The notes under the pieces: model-generated
What the model saw: only the letters and a program-made list of their open reading frames with translations
What the model was told of the DNA's origin: nothing
The model's database searches: none
Assembly: GCF_025642155.1 (NCBI RefSeq)
Contig: NZ_CP106798.1
Span: 2,294,001 to 2,358,000 of the forward strand
Length of the DNA: 64,000 bases
Direction: 5' to 3'
From: Streptomyces sp. HUAS 15-9
GTDB lineage: Bacteria > Actinomycetota > Actinomycetes > Streptomycetales > Streptomycetaceae
Shown here: one piece after another, positions 29,171 through 38,048 of the stretch
Position numbering within the stretch: position 1 is the stretch's first letter
Layout: each line of letters starts with the position of its first letter
Translations under genes and position numbers: made by a program

Positions 29171-29334
29171 CAGTTCCACACCTCCAGCCGCAGCACACCC
29201 GCGACCAGACACATCGCCGCGCCGATCGAGAGCAGCACGATCAGGCTCGTGGGCATCTTCTGCTTGACGAAGGAGATGATGCCGCCGACCAGGAAGAGGC
29301 CGACGAGGATCAGGATGGTGGACAGACCGGTCAT
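29170..29334 (-). CDS. 54-residue membrane protein inside the his operon
   Basis: A small gene between hisB and hisH. The product has two hydrophobic helices, about residues 4-22 ([19 protein letters not shown]) and 31-50 ([20 protein letters not shown]), joined by the basic turn VKQKMPTS, and ends EVWN. The ATG at 29334 is 3 bases after the hisB stop and the TGA overlaps the hisH ATG, so it is fully integrated in the operon. Codon use is normal for the region. I know no function; it is probably a conserved actinobacterial small membrane protein. Confidence 0.85.
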   Translation of the reverse strand: MTGLSTILILVGLFLVGGIISFVKQKMPTSLIVLLSIGAAMCLVAGVLRLEVWN

Positions 29335-29337
29335 GGC

Positions 29338-29931
29338 TTACAGCGCACCCTTCGTGGACGGCAGAATGCCCGCCGCGCGCGGGTCACGCTCGCTGGCGTA
29401 GCGCAGTGCCCGCGCCAGCGCCTTGAACTGGCACTCCACGATGTGGTGTGCGTTGCGCCCGTAGGGCACGTGCACATGCAGCGCGATCTGTGCCTGGGCG
29501 ACGAAGGACTCCAGGATGTGCCGGGTCATCGTGGTGTCGTACTCGCCGATCATCGGCGCCATGTTCTCGGGCTCGGTGTGCACGAGGTACGGGCGGCCGG
29601 ACAGGTCGACGGTGACCTGGGCGAGGGACTCGTCCAGCGGCACCGTGCAGTTGCCGAAGCGGTAGATCCCCACCTTGTCACCGAGCGCGTGCTTGAAGGC
29701 GGCGCCCAGCGCGAGGGCGGTGTCCTCGATGGTGTGGTGCGAGTCGATGTGCAGGTCGCCGTCGGTCTTCACGGTCAGGTCGAACAGACCGTGCCGGCCG
29801 AGCTGGTCGAGCATGTGGTCGTAGAAGCCGACGCCTGTCGCGATGTCGGTCCTGCCGGTGCCGTCGAGGTCTATCTCGACGAGGACCGACGTCTCCTTGG
29901 TGGTCCGCTCCACTCGTCCAACGCGGCTCAT
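29338..29931 (-). CDS. hisB: Imidazoleglycerol-phosphate dehydratase
   Basis: HisB dehydrates imidazole glycerol phosphate to imidazole acetol phosphate. The 197-residue protein is the monofunctional type, with no phosphatase domain. Manganese ligands are visible in [32 protein letters not shown] and [19 protein letters not shown]. The ATG at 29931 overlaps the hisC stop (ATGA). Confidence 0.96.
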   Translation of the reverse strand: MSRVGRVERTTKETSVLVEIDLDGTGRTDIATGVGFYDHMLDQLGRHGLFDLTVKTDGDLHIDSHHTIEDTALALGAAFKHALGDKVGIYRFGNCTVPLDESLAQVTVDLSGRPYLVHTEPENMAPMIGEYDTTMTRHILESFVAQAQIALHVHVPYGRNAHHIVECQFKALARALRYASERDPRAAGILPSTKGAL

Positions 29932-31037
29932 GCGTCCAGCTCCTTCTTCACGTCACGTACCGCGTCGAGGAACGCGTCGTTCTCCTTGGGGGTTCCGGCG
30001 GACACCCGCAGCCACCCCGGTACGCCGGTGTCCCGGACCAGGACACCCCGGTCGAGAATCCTCTGCCAGGCGGTGTGGGCGTCCTCGAACCGGCCGAACT
30101 GCACGAAGTTCGCGTCGGACTCCGTGACGGCGTAACCGATCGCCAGCAGCTCGCTCACCAGCCGGTCCCGCTCCGACTTGAGCTGCTCGACGTACTTGAG
30201 CAGCGTGTCGGTGTGCTCCAGGGCGGCCAGCGCGGTCGCCTGGGTGACCGCCGACAGGTGGTACGGCAGTCGTACGAGCTGTACGGCGTCCACCACCGCC
30301 GGGTGCGCGGCGAGATAGCCGAGCCGCAGACCCGCCGCCCCGAAGGCCTTCGACATGGTCCGCGACACGACGAGATGCGGCCGGCCTTCGAGCAGCGGCA
30401 GCAGCGAGTCGCCGTGGCTGAACTCGACGTAGGCCTCGTCCACGATCACCATCGACGGCCTGGCCGCCTGCGCCGCGTCGTAGAGCGCGCGCACCGTCTC
30501 GGGCGGGACCGCGTTGCCCGTGGGGTTGTTGGGGGTGGTGATGAAGACGACGTCGGGCCGGTGCTCGGCGATGGCACGCTCGGCCGCCGCGGGGTCGATG
30601 GTGAAGTCCTCGTTGCGGGGGCCGGAGATCCAGCCGGTGCCCGTGCCGCGCGCGATGAGCGGGTGCATCGAGTACGACGGCTCGAAGCCGATCGCCGTAC
30701 GACCCGGCCCGCCGAAGGTCTGCAGCAGCTGCTGGATGACCTCGTTGGAGCCGTTGGCCGCCCAGACGTTCGCCATGCCGAGCGGGTACTTGCCCGTCTT
30801 CGTCAGGTAGGCCGCCAGCTCGGTGCGCAGCTGGACCGCGTCCCGGTCGGGGTAGCGGTTCAGATTGCGGGCGGCCTCGCGCACCCGCTCCGTGATCCGC
30901 TCGACCAGCGGCTCGGGCAGCGGGTACGGATTCTCGTTCGTGTTCAGCCGTACGGGGACGTCCAGCTGGGGCGCGCCGTAGGGGGACTTGCCGCGCAGCT
31001 CGTCCCGTACGGGGAGATCGTCGATTCCGAAGCTCAC
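29928..31037 (-). CDS. hisC: Histidinol-phosphate aminotransferase
   Basis: HisC transfers an amino group from glutamate to imidazole acetol phosphate using PLP. The 369-residue fold-type I aminotransferase shows [58 protein letters not shown] and the PLP lysine in [17 protein letters not shown]. The GTG start at 31037 overlaps the hisD stop (GTGA), and its stop overlaps the hisB ATG. Confidence 0.97.
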   Translation of the reverse strand: MSFGIDDLPVRDELRGKSPYGAPQLDVPVRLNTNENPYPLPEPLVERITERVREAARNLNRYPDRDAVQLRTELAAYLTKTGKYPLGMANVWAANGSNEVIQQLLQTFGGPGRTAIGFEPSYSMHPLIARGTGTGWISGPRNEDFTIDPAAAERAIAEHRPDVVFITTPNNPTGNAVPPETVRALYDAAQAARPSMVIVDEAYVEFSHGDSLLPLLEGRPHLVVSRTMSKAFGAAGLRLGYLAAHPAVVDAVQLVRLPYHLSAVTQATALAALEHTDTLLKYVEQLKSERDRLVSELLAIGYAVTESDANFVQFGRFEDAHTAWQRILDRGVLVRDTGVPGWLRVSAGTPKENDAFLDAVRDVKKELDA

Positions 31038-32359
31038 TTGCTCGTCGGTACCTTCCACCCGAACCTTGCCTTGATCGCCGCGCCGTGCGCAGGCAGGTCC
31101 TCCGCCTCCGCCAGTGTCACCACGTGGTGCGCCACCTCGGCCAGCGCGTCCTTCGTGTAGTCGACGATGTGGATGCCGCGCAGGAAGGACTGGACGGACA
31201 GGCCCGAGGAGTGGCAGGCGCAGCCGCCGGTGGGCAGGACGTGGTTGGAGCCTGCCGCGTAGTCGCCCAGCGAGACTGGCGCCCAGGGGCCGATGAAGAT
31301 CGCACCGGCGTTCTTGACCCGGTCGGCGACCGCGGCCGCGTCCGCCGTCTGGATCTCCAGGTGCTCCGCGCCGTACGCGTCGACCACCCGAAGGCCCTCT
31401 TCGACGCCGTCGACCAGCACGATCGCGGACTGCCTGCCGCGCAGCGCGGGGACGATCCGGTCGTCGATGTGCCTGGTGGCCGCGATCTGCGGCTCCAGTT
31501 CCTTCTCCACCGCGTCGGCCAGCTCGACCGAGTCGGTGACCAGCACGGCCGCGGCGAGCGGGTCGTGCTCGGCCTGGCTGATCAGGTCGGCGGCCACGTG
31601 CGCCGGGTCGGCGGTGTCGTCCGCGAGGACGGCGATCTCGGTGGGGCCGGCCTCCGCGTCGATGCCGATCCTGCCGGTGAAGAAGCGCTTGGCGGCGGCG
31701 ACCCAGATGTTGCCGGGGCCGGTGACCATGTTGGCGGGCGCGCAGGACTCGGTGCCGTACGCGAACATCGCCACAGCGGTGGCGCCGCCCGCGGCGTACA
31801 CCTCGTCGACGCCGAGCAGCGCGCACGCGGCGAGGATCGTCGGGTGCGGCAGGCCGCCGAAGTCCGCCTGGGCCGGTGAGGCCAGCGCGACCGATCCGAC
31901 GCCCGCCTCCTGCGCGGGCACCACGTTCATGATCACGGAGGAGGGGTAGACGGAACGGCCGCCGGGCGCGTACAGCCCGACGCGCTCCACGGGCACCCAC
32001 TTCTCGGTCACCGAGCCGCCGGGCACGACCTGGGTCGTGTGGGTCGTACGGCGCTGGGCGCGGTGCACGAGACGGGCGCGCCGGATGGACTCCTCGAGGG
32101 CGGCGCGCACGGCCGGGTCGAGGGACTCCAGGGCGTCGGCGAGCGCCTGCGCCGGGACCCGTACGGATTCGAGCCGTACGCCGTCGAACTTCTCCGCGAA
32201 GTCGATCAGCGCCGCGTCGCCCCGATGATGCACGGCTTCGCAGATCGGACGCACCTTCTCGAGGGCGGCCTGAACGTCGAAGTCGGCTCGGGGCAGCAGG
32301 TCGCGCAGGGCGGGTCCCTCGGGAAGGGCGTCGCCGCGCAGATCGATTCGGGAGATCAC
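31034..32359 (-). CDS. hisD: Histidinol dehydrogenase
   Basis: HisD oxidises histidinol to histidine in two NAD-dependent steps with zinc. The 441-residue protein shows [61 protein letters not shown] and [19 protein letters not shown]. The GTG at 32359 gives a protein of the length I recall for S. coelicolor HisD; longer in-frame extensions lack coding character. It is the first gene of the his operon and is divergent from a membrane-protein gene. Confidence 0.97.
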   Translation of the reverse strand: MISRIDLRGDALPEGPALRDLLPRADFDVQAALEKVRPICEAVHHRGDAALIDFAEKFDGVRLESVRVPAQALADALESLDPAVRAALEESIRRARLVHRAQRRTTHTTQVVPGGSVTEKWVPVERVGLYAPGGRSVYPSSVIMNVVPAQEAGVGSVALASPAQADFGGLPHPTILAACALLGVDEVYAAGGATAVAMFAYGTESCAPANMVTGPGNIWVAAAKRFFTGRIGIDAEAGPTEIAVLADDTADPAHVAADLISQAEHDPLAAAVLVTDSVELADAVEKELEPQIAATRHIDDRIVPALRGRQSAIVLVDGVEEGLRVVDAYGAEHLEIQTADAAAVADRVKNAGAIFIGPWAPVSLGDYAAGSNHVLPTGGCACHSSGLSVQSFLRGIHIVDYTKDALAEVAHHVVTLAEAEDLPAHGAAIKARFGWKVPTSK

Positions 32360-32400
32360 AGCCTCAATTCTCGCAGACCGGCGTCGGCCGTCGTCCGCGC

Positions 32401-32417
32401 GTATCAATGGCTGATAC
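32401..32417. promoter_or_regulatory. Perfect inverted repeat upstream of hisD
   Basis: GTATCA-ATGGC-TGATAC lies 42 bases before the hisD start in the roughly 200-base divergent region with the beta-helix-like gene. It could be an operator for the his operon, for the divergent gene, or for both. No regulator is assigned. Confidence 0.45.
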
Positions 32418-32555
32418 AGAACGTGGCCGGAACCCGGAAGATCCGCTTCACGTCTGGCGTTCGGGATGTCACTCAGCGGGCATGAACGGTTGTACACAGT
32501 TGCGACTCGCGAGTAGGTGGGAAAGCCGCGAGCAGGTGAGAAAGAAGGAAGAGCA

Positions 32556-34133
32556 GTGACCGAGGGGGCCGGCCTGCGCGCCGGGGACCTGCCGGACGAT
32601 CTGACCGCCGCCGAGGCCGGCATGTGGCAGGCCTTCCGCAACGGCAGTGTGTACGACCTGAGCAGCGGGGACGCCGTGGTGGACGACCCGCACGGCGGTC
32701 ACCCCTGGGGACCGGAGCGGACCGTGCGGGCGAGGATCGTGTGCTGGCTGCTGCTGGACGGTCCGCCCGCGCTGGCCGGCCGCGTGTCCTCGCTGAAGCT
32801 CGTCGGCGTGCGCGTCACCGGCGCCCTGGACCTGGCGGGCGGCACGGTCATGCCGTATCTGGAGCTGCGGGACTGCCGTTTCGACCAGGAGGTCCTGCTG
32901 CCGGAGGCCCGCTTCACGACCGCGCGGTTCGTGAACTGCTCGGTGCCCCGGCTGGAGGCGGCCCGGGTGCACACCGAGGGCGATCTGCATCTGCCGCGCT
33001 GCCGCTTCCACAACGGCGTCCGGCTGACCGACGCGCACATCGGCACGGATCTGCTGCTCAACCAGGCGATCGTGTACCGGGACCGCAGCGGCCGCTCGAT
33101 CGCCGGGGACGGGATGACCGTGGGCCAGGACTTACAGGCGGAGCTCCTGGAGTCGCACGGTGAGCTGAGCCTGCGCGGCGCCAAGATCGGGGTCTCGCTG
33201 AGCCTGCGCGGCGCCCGGCTGCTCAACCCGTACTCGCGGCTCGCCCTGAACGCGCCCCAGCTGACGGTCGAACGCACGCTGTATCTGACCCCGGCCGGGG
33301 TGGGCAGCCCGCTGCTGAGCGGCACGACTCCCGCGCGCGGGACGCGGATCCAGCGCTTCGAGTGCCAGGGCGGGGTACGGCTGGACGACGGGCGGTTCGG
33401 CGACGCGGTCGACCTGGAGCGGGCGCGGTTCACCTTCACCGACGACCAGGAGCTGTCGCTGCGCCGGGTGCAGACGCCCGAGCTGCGCTTCCTCGGGGAC
33501 GCGCCGCAGCGCGGCAAGGTGGTGCTGTCGGGCGCGCGGACCGTCAACCTCGTGGACCGCGCGGCCGGCTGGCCGGGGCCGGGCAATCTGCATATGGGCG
33601 GCTTCGCGTACGAGAACCTGGTGCCGCAGGGTCCGTTCCCGCTGAACCGGCGGCTGGAGTGGGTGGCGGCGGCGACCGCCGAGTACAACCCGGAGCCGTA
33701 CGAGCGGCTCGCCACCGTGCTGCGCGGTGCCGGCGAGGACGAGGACGCCCGCGAGGTGCTGCTGGCCAAGCAGCGCCGGCGCCGCGAGACGCTGCCGCTG
33801 GCCGCCAAGCTGTGGGGGTACGTCCAGGACTGGACGGTGGCCTACGGCTACCGGCCGGGCCGGGCGGCCGTGTGGATGGCGGTGCTGTGGGCGGCGGGCA
33901 CGCTGGCCTTCGCGCACGCCGGGCATCCGCCGATGAACCCCGGCGGGCACCCGGTCTGGAACCCGGCGCTGTTCGTCCTCGATCTGCTGCTGCCGGTGAT
34001 AGACCTCGGCCAGGTGGGGCAGTGGCAGCTGCGCGGCGGCTGGCAGTGGCTGTCCGCGGCGATGATCCTGCTGGGCTGGATCCTGGCGACGACGGTGGCG
34101 GCGGGGGCGACACGGCTGCTCAGACGCGGCTAG
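32556..34133 (+). CDS. Repetitive beta-helix-like membrane protein with a TTA codon
   Basis: A 525-residue protein. Residues 1-80 are a soluble N-terminal part. Residues 80-370 contain short repeating strands of pentapeptide/bactofilin-like character ([56 protein letters not shown]), suggesting a right-handed beta-helix. Two membrane helices end the protein (about 440-460 and 500-520). Homologues carry the legacy label membrane-associated oxidoreductase, but I see no cofactor motif. Codon 193 is TTA (33132-33134), the bldA codon. The GTG at 32556 has AAGGA upstream. Confidence 0.8.
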   Translation: MTEGAGLRAGDLPDDLTAAEAGMWQAFRNGSVYDLSSGDAVVDDPHGGHPWGPERTVRARIVCWLLLDGPPALAGRVSSLKLVGVRVTGALDLAGGTVMPYLELRDCRFDQEVLLPEARFTTARFVNCSVPRLEAARVHTEGDLHLPRCRFHNGVRLTDAHIGTDLLLNQAIVYRDRSGRSIAGDGMTVGQDLQAELLESHGELSLRGAKIGVSLSLRGARLLNPYSRLALNAPQLTVERTLYLTPAGVGSPLLSGTTPARGTRIQRFECQGGVRLDDGRFGDAVDLERARFTFTDDQELSLRRVQTPELRFLGDAPQRGKVVLSGARTVNLVDRAAGWPGPGNLHMGGFAYENLVPQGPFPLNRRLEWVAAATAEYNPEPYERLATVLRGAGEDEDAREVLLAKQRRRRETLPLAAKLWGYVQDWTVAYGYRPGRAAVWMAVLWAAGTLAFAHAGHPPMNPGGHPVWNPALFVLDLLLPVIDLGQVGQWQLRGGWQWLSAAMILLGWILATTVAAGATRLLRRG

Positions 34134-34281
34134 AACGCCCTCGGGGCTGGCCGGGCCTGCCCTGTGACAGGTACTCAACAGGGGTGGAACAGCCACCTTT
34201 TACCCGGCCTTGACCGATGAGCGTACAACTTTCCCCTGGTTGGGCACACCCCCTGGCGCGTCCCGGACCTGCGGACTTTCA

Positions 34282-35331
34282 ATGGTCGACACCATGGCTC
34301 TGCTGCCCGCTTTCATCCGCCCCACCCGGATGAAGAGGATCGCCCCGCTCCCGGCCGCACCGCCGGCCGATGACGAGGTGCTGCTCGACGCGCCCGACGA
34401 CCGCCTGGGCCCCGCCCTCGTCGCGGCCGGAAGGGGCGAGTTCCGTGCCGCCGCCGAGCTGCTGGCCGCCACCCGCGCGGCCGCCGAGTGGGAGAACCGC
34501 GACCGCTACACGCGGTGCCTGGCCGCCTTCGCCCGCTCGCGTGCCGAGTGGTTCGAGGAGTGGCGCGGGCAAGCACCGGACGACCCCGGCGCGCTGCTGG
34601 TCGGGGCCCAGCTGGCGGTGGACCGCGCCTGGCCGTCACCGGCCCGCGTCGAGCTGCTGCGCAACGTCAGCCCGCTGATCACGGCCGCCGCGCGCGCCGA
34701 CGACCGCGACCCGGTGCCGTGGCGGATCGCGCTGGACCACGCACGCGGCTCGAAGGCCGGGCCCAAGTACTTCGAGGAGCTGTGGGGGGCGGCGGTCCGG
34801 CGCGCCTCGCACCACTACGGCTGTCATACGGCGGCGCTGCGCTATCTGGCCGCCTCCTGGCACGGCTCCCACCGCGAGTGCTTCGACTTCGCCGACCTGG
34901 CCGCGCAGGACGCACCGCCGGACTCGCTGGTCCAGGCGCTGCCCGTGCGGGCGGCCCTCGGCTATCTGACCGACGACTGCGGGGCCGAGGTGGCGCGTGA
35001 GCGGCTGGACGCGGCGGCCGACCGGGCGATCGCGCTGTCCGCCCGGTTCCCGGGGGCGGACCCCTGGCCGGCCGCGATCCGCAACAAGCTCATGTACGTC
35101 CTCGTCACGCTGGACCGCCGACAGGACGCCCTGGCCCAGCTGCAGCTGATCGGCCCGTACGCCACGTCCTTCCCCTGGGACCGGCTGTCGGACGACCCGC
35201 TGGGCCACTTCCTGCGGCTGCGCGCCGAACTCCTGACGACGGTCCGCCCGGCGCCACGGACACGGCTCGACCCGGGCCCCGGGCGCCCACGGACCGGGCA
35301 CGGCGGACATGCCCACGCCGGTGACCATTAG
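34282..35331 (+). CDS. Conserved hypothetical protein, helical repeats
   Basis: A 349-residue soluble protein that I do not recognise. It is almost entirely helical, with TPR-like pairs such as AAGRGEFRAAAELLAATRAA and RDRYTRCLAAFARSRAEWFEEW, and the conserved-looking HHYGCHTAALRYLAASWHGSHRE. The C-terminal 30 residues are low-complexity and end in a His/Gly-rich stretch. No signal peptide is seen. The start may be the ATG at 34282 or 34294; the first gives MVDTMALLPAFIRPTRMK. It ends 9 bases before the LON-domain gene, so they are probably co-transcribed. Confidence 0.75.
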   Translation: MVDTMALLPAFIRPTRMKRIAPLPAAPPADDEVLLDAPDDRLGPALVAAGRGEFRAAAELLAATRAAAEWENRDRYTRCLAAFARSRAEWFEEWRGQAPDDPGALLVGAQLAVDRAWPSPARVELLRNVSPLITAAARADDRDPVPWRIALDHARGSKAGPKYFEELWGAAVRRASHHYGCHTAALRYLAASWHGSHRECFDFADLAAQDAPPDSLVQALPVRAALGYLTDDCGAEVARERLDAAADRAIALSARFPGADPWPAAIRNKLMYVLVTLDRRQDALAQLQLIGPYATSFPWDRLSDDPLGHFLRLRAELLTTVRPAPRTRLDPGPGRPRTGHGGHAHAGDH

Positions 35332-35340
35332 GGTGGCGCC

Positions 35341-36081
35341 GTGACCACCGTCCGTCTCCCCCTCTTTCCGCTGAACTCGGTGCTGTTCCCGGGGCTCGTG
35401 CTCCCTCTGAACGTCTTCGAGGAGCGCTATCGCGCCATGATGCGCGAACTGCTGAAGACCCCCGAGGACGAGCCGCGCCGGTTCGCCGTCGTGGCGATCC
35501 GCGACGGCCACGAGGTGGCGCCGAGCGCACCGGGCATGCCGGACCCGACGGCCATGCCCGAGCGCGGACCGGCGGCGGGCTTCGGCACCGACCCGGCCAA
35601 GGCCTTCAACGCGGTGGGCTGTGTGGCCGACGCGGCGACCATCCGGGAGCGGGCGGGCGGCACCTTCGAGGTGCTGGCGACCGGTACGACCCGGGTGCGG
35701 CTGCTGTCGGTGGACTCCTCGGGCGCGTTTTTGACGGCCGACCTGGAGGAGCTGCCGGAGGAGCCGGGCGACGAGGCGGGCGCGCTGGCGGAGGGGGTGC
35801 TGCGCGCGTTCCGGCAGTACCAGAAGCGTCTGGCGGGCGCGCGGGAACGGTCCCTGTCCACGAGCGCGGAACTCCCGGACGAACCGGCGGTGGTCTCCTA
35901 TCTCGTGGCGGCGGCGATGATGCTGGACACCCCGACGAAGCAGCGTCTGCTCCAGGCCCCGGACACGGCCTCCCGCCTGCGGGACGAGCTGAAACTCCTT
36001 CGCTCGGAGACGGCCATCATCCGTAACCTGCCGTCGTTGCCGGCGTCGGACCTGACGCGCGGCCGGACGAGTCTGAACTGA
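35341..36081 (+). CDS. LON peptidase N-terminal (substrate-binding) domain protein
   Basis: A 246-residue protein made only of the LON substrate-binding domain, with no ATPase or protease domain. VRLPLFPLNSVLFPGLVLPLNVFEER is represented by PLFPLNSVLFPG and LPLNVFEERYRAMM, typical of the domain start. FEVLATGTTRVRLLSV and a helical C-terminal half (LLQAPDTASRLRDELKLL) follow. The cellular role is unknown; it may bind unfolded or specific client proteins. The GTG at 35341 has AGGGTGG upstream. The neighbour 13 bases downstream is ybaK. Confidence 0.88.
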   Translation: MTTVRLPLFPLNSVLFPGLVLPLNVFEERYRAMMRELLKTPEDEPRRFAVVAIRDGHEVAPSAPGMPDPTAMPERGPAAGFGTDPAKAFNAVGCVADAATIRERAGGTFEVLATGTTRVRLLSVDSSGAFLTADLEELPEEPGDEAGALAEGVLRAFRQYQKRLAGARERSLSTSAELPDEPAVVSYLVAAAMMLDTPTKQRLLQAPDTASRLRDELKLLRSETAIIRNLPSLPASDLTRGRTSLN

Positions 36082-36094
36082 GGCCGGAACCTCG

Positions 36095-36607
36095 ATGGCG
36101 AAGAATCCGAAGAAGCCGAAGAAGCAGCAGCAGTCCGGGGGCACCCCCGCGACGGTGGCGCTGACGGCCGCGGGCGTGGACTACACGGTCCACGCCTACG
36201 ACCACGACCCCGGCCACCCCTCCTATGGCGAGGAGGCGGCCGAGGCGATGGGTGTCTCCCCCGACCGGGTCTTCAAGACACTGGTGGCGGACGTGGACGG
36301 CAGGCTGACGGTGGCCGTGGTCCCCGTGGCGGGCTCCCTGGACCTCAAGGCCCTGGCGACGGCCGTCGGGGGCAAGCGGGCGGCGATGGCGGACCCGGTC
36401 CTCGCCGAGCGCACGACGGGCTATGTCCGCGGCGGCATCTCCCCGCTGGGCCAGCGCAAGAAGCTCCCCACGGTCCTGGACGAGTCGGCCTCGGCGCACA
36501 CCACGATCTGCGTGTCGGCGGGCCGCCGCGGTCTGGAGGTCGAGCTGTCCCCCGCGGACCTGGCCGGCCTCACCGGGGCGACGCTGGCCCCCATCGGACG
36601 CGTTTGA
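36095..36607 (+). CDS. ybaK: YbaK/EbsC family Cys-tRNA(Pro) deacylase
   Basis: A 170-residue trans-editing protein that hydrolyses Cys-tRNA(Pro) mischarged by prolyl-tRNA synthetase. The N terminus is Lys-rich (MAKNPKKPKKQQQ). VDYTVHAYDHDP, SPDRVFKTLVADVDGRLTVAVVP with the catalytic-loop lysine (FKTL), GYVRGGISPLGQRKKLPTVLD and CVSAGRRGLEVELSPADL match YbaK. The ATG at 36095 is 13 bases after the LON-domain gene. It is a housekeeping function, identified with confidence. Confidence 0.9.
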   Translation: MAKNPKKPKKQQQSGGTPATVALTAAGVDYTVHAYDHDPGHPSYGEEAAEAMGVSPDRVFKTLVADVDGRLTVAVVPVAGSLDLKALATAVGGKRAAMADPVLAERTTGYVRGGISPLGQRKKLPTVLDESASAHTTICVSAGRRGLEVELSPADLAGLTGATLAPIGRV

Positions 36608-36648
36608 CCTCTCGACGGACGCCCTTTCCTCGGTTAAGTACGAGGAAC

Positions 36649-36723
36649 ATGTCGAAGAAGACCCGGAAACGCAAGTGGCGCATCAAGAAGGGCCGCTCGA
36701 ACCACGGGAGGCGCCCGGCGTAG
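36649..36723 (+). CDS. Candidate ribosomal protein bL37 (24 residues)
   Basis: A 24-residue, very basic peptide: 13 of 24 residues are Lys or Arg, beginning MSKKTRKRKWRIKKG and ending NHGRRPA. The C-terminal NHGxRP pattern resembles the tiny large-subunit protein bL37 described in mycobacterial ribosomes; that match is from memory. GAGGA lies 2 bases before the ATG spacing AC, close but plausible. Start 41 bases after ybaK. If not bL37, it could be a chance reading frame, but its composition is striking. Confidence 0.6.
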   Translation: MSKKTRKRKWRIKKGRSNHGRRPA

Positions 36724-36864
36724 CAGCCGACCCCCAGCACCGGCCGACCCGACCGAGCCTGCCCGGCGCTGGGGGACGAGCCGCCTCGGGCCGCCGGAAC
36801 GGGGCGCCTCAGCACCCTGGACGGACGGCCGAACGCACGCCGGGAACGGCGCCTGAGCACCCTG
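36724..36864. other. Non-coding stretch, possibly a decayed repeat copy
   Basis: No gene with normal codon bias is seen. Part of it (GCCCGGCGCTGGGGGACGAG and CCTCGGGCC nearby) is a loose match to the spacer part of the adjacent 242-bp repeats, so it may be a degenerate further copy. Confidence 0.4.
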
Positions 36865-37502
36865 CGCAGGCGGCGCCACGTACGGCCCCTGCAGGTACGG
36901 GCCCTCCTCGTACGGGTCCGGGCCCCGCGGGCCCAACAGTGCCGTGAGCCCGAGGTGCACCACCAGCGCGGCCGCCGGCCAGGCCGGCAGCGCACCCTTC
37001 GCCCCCGCCTTCAGCGGCCCCGGCCCGCACGACCCAGCCCGCCCAGCGCTGGAGAACGAGACCGCTCGGGCCAGAACACGCGCCCCCGAAACGCTCGAAC
37101 CCCCTACGCAGGCGGCGCCGCGTACGGCCCCTGCAGGTACGGGCCCTCCTCGTACGGGTCCGGGCCCCGCGGGCCCAACAGTGCCGTGAGCCCGAGGTGC
37201 ACCACCAGCGCGGCCGCCGGCCAGGCCGGCAGCGCACCCTTCGTCCCCGCCTTCAGCGGCCCCGGCCCGCACGACCCAGCCCGCCCAGCGCTGGAGAACG
37301 AGACCGCTCGGGCCAGAACGCGCGCCCCCGAAACGCTCGAACCCCCTACGCAGGCGGCGCCGCGTACGGCCCCTGCAGGTACGGGCCCTCCTCGTACGGG
37401 TCCGGGTCCCGTGGGCCGAACAGCGCCGTGAGGCCGAGGTGCACCACCAGCGCGGCCACCGGCCAGGCCAGCAGCGCGCCCTTCGTGCCCAGCTTCAGCG
37501 GT
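36865..37502 (-). repeat. 242-bp tandem duplications of the tail of the neighbouring membrane-protein gene
   Basis: Copies start at 36865, 37107 and 37349, exactly 242 bases apart. The first two are nearly identical over all 242 bases. The third is the genuine 3' end of the DUF2567-like gene and matches for about 154 bases. On the minus strand each copy still encodes VVHLGLTAL followed by PDPYEEGPYLQGPY and APPA-like residues. The two extra copies lie downstream of the gene stop, lack a start codon with a ribosome binding site, and are best seen as fragments of the gene, not genes. They fill the 620-base gap after bL37. Confidence 0.85.
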
Positions 37503-38014
37503 GCCGAGAAGGTCACGCCCTTGCCGGCCTCCTTGGCGTGGGCGAGGACGTTCTGGGTGGGCCCCAGCCACACCCCGAGCCGCCAGGCGAGCAACGCCCC
37601 GAGCAGCCCGCCGACGGTCAGCGCCACCACCAGCGGCACACCGCCGCGCCGCCGCAGCAGGAAGACGACGACCGCGCTGACCGCTCCGAAGGCCAGGGCG
37701 AGCAGCGTGAACGTTCCGTCCACCCCGATCGCCTGCTCCCCCTCGGTGTCCTTGATGTAGACGACCCAACCCCGGCCCACCTGGTCCCCGACCAGCGGCA
37801 CATGCGGAGCCAGCCACAGCCACAGCAGACCGAGCAGCACCCCGCCGAGCGCCATCGCCACCGTGATCACGGCCGCGTCGCGCACTTCGGTCTTCATTCC
37901 GGGACCGTCCTGTTCGTACGCGCCTCCTGCCGCCCCGGCGGGCGGCGGCGCCTGCCAGGTCTGGTGCGGAGACTGGTCGTGCGGCGGCGGAGGCGGAGTC
38001 AGCGGTGCGGTCAC
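37346..38014 (-). CDS. DUF2567-like membrane protein
   Basis: A 222-residue membrane protein. Residues 1-40 are Pro-rich (TAPLTPPPPPHDQ, WQAPPPAGAAGGAYEQ). Four hydrophobic helices follow from TEVRDAAVITVAMALGGVLL, with a soluble loop GWVVYIKDTEGEQAIGVDG between helices 1 and 2. It ends in PDPYEEGPYLQGPYAAPPA, a Tyr/Pro-rich tail. I believe this is the DUF2567 family, with no known function. The GTG at 38014 is the likely start. Its 3' 154 bases are duplicated twice downstream. It lies 34 bases after the ABC permease gene on the same strand. Confidence 0.7.
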   Translation of the reverse strand: MTAPLTPPPPPHDQSPHQTWQAPPPAGAAGGAYEQDGPGMKTEVRDAAVITVAMALGGVLLGLLWLWLAPHVPLVGDQVGRGWVVYIKDTEGEQAIGVDGTFTLLALAFGAVSAVVVFLLRRRGGVPLVVALTVGGLLGALLAWRLGVWLGPTQNVLAHAKEAGKGVTFSAPLKLGTKGALLAWPVAALVVHLGLTALFGPRDPDPYEEGPYLQGPYAAPPA

Positions 38015-38048
38015 CCTGACATCGTGCCAGGTCGGGCCGTGCGGCGCG

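Noticed and set aside
36634..37345. Open frames inside the 242-bp repeat array as genes
   Set aside because: They exist because the repeats preserve a copied gene tail; none has a start with a ribosome binding site.
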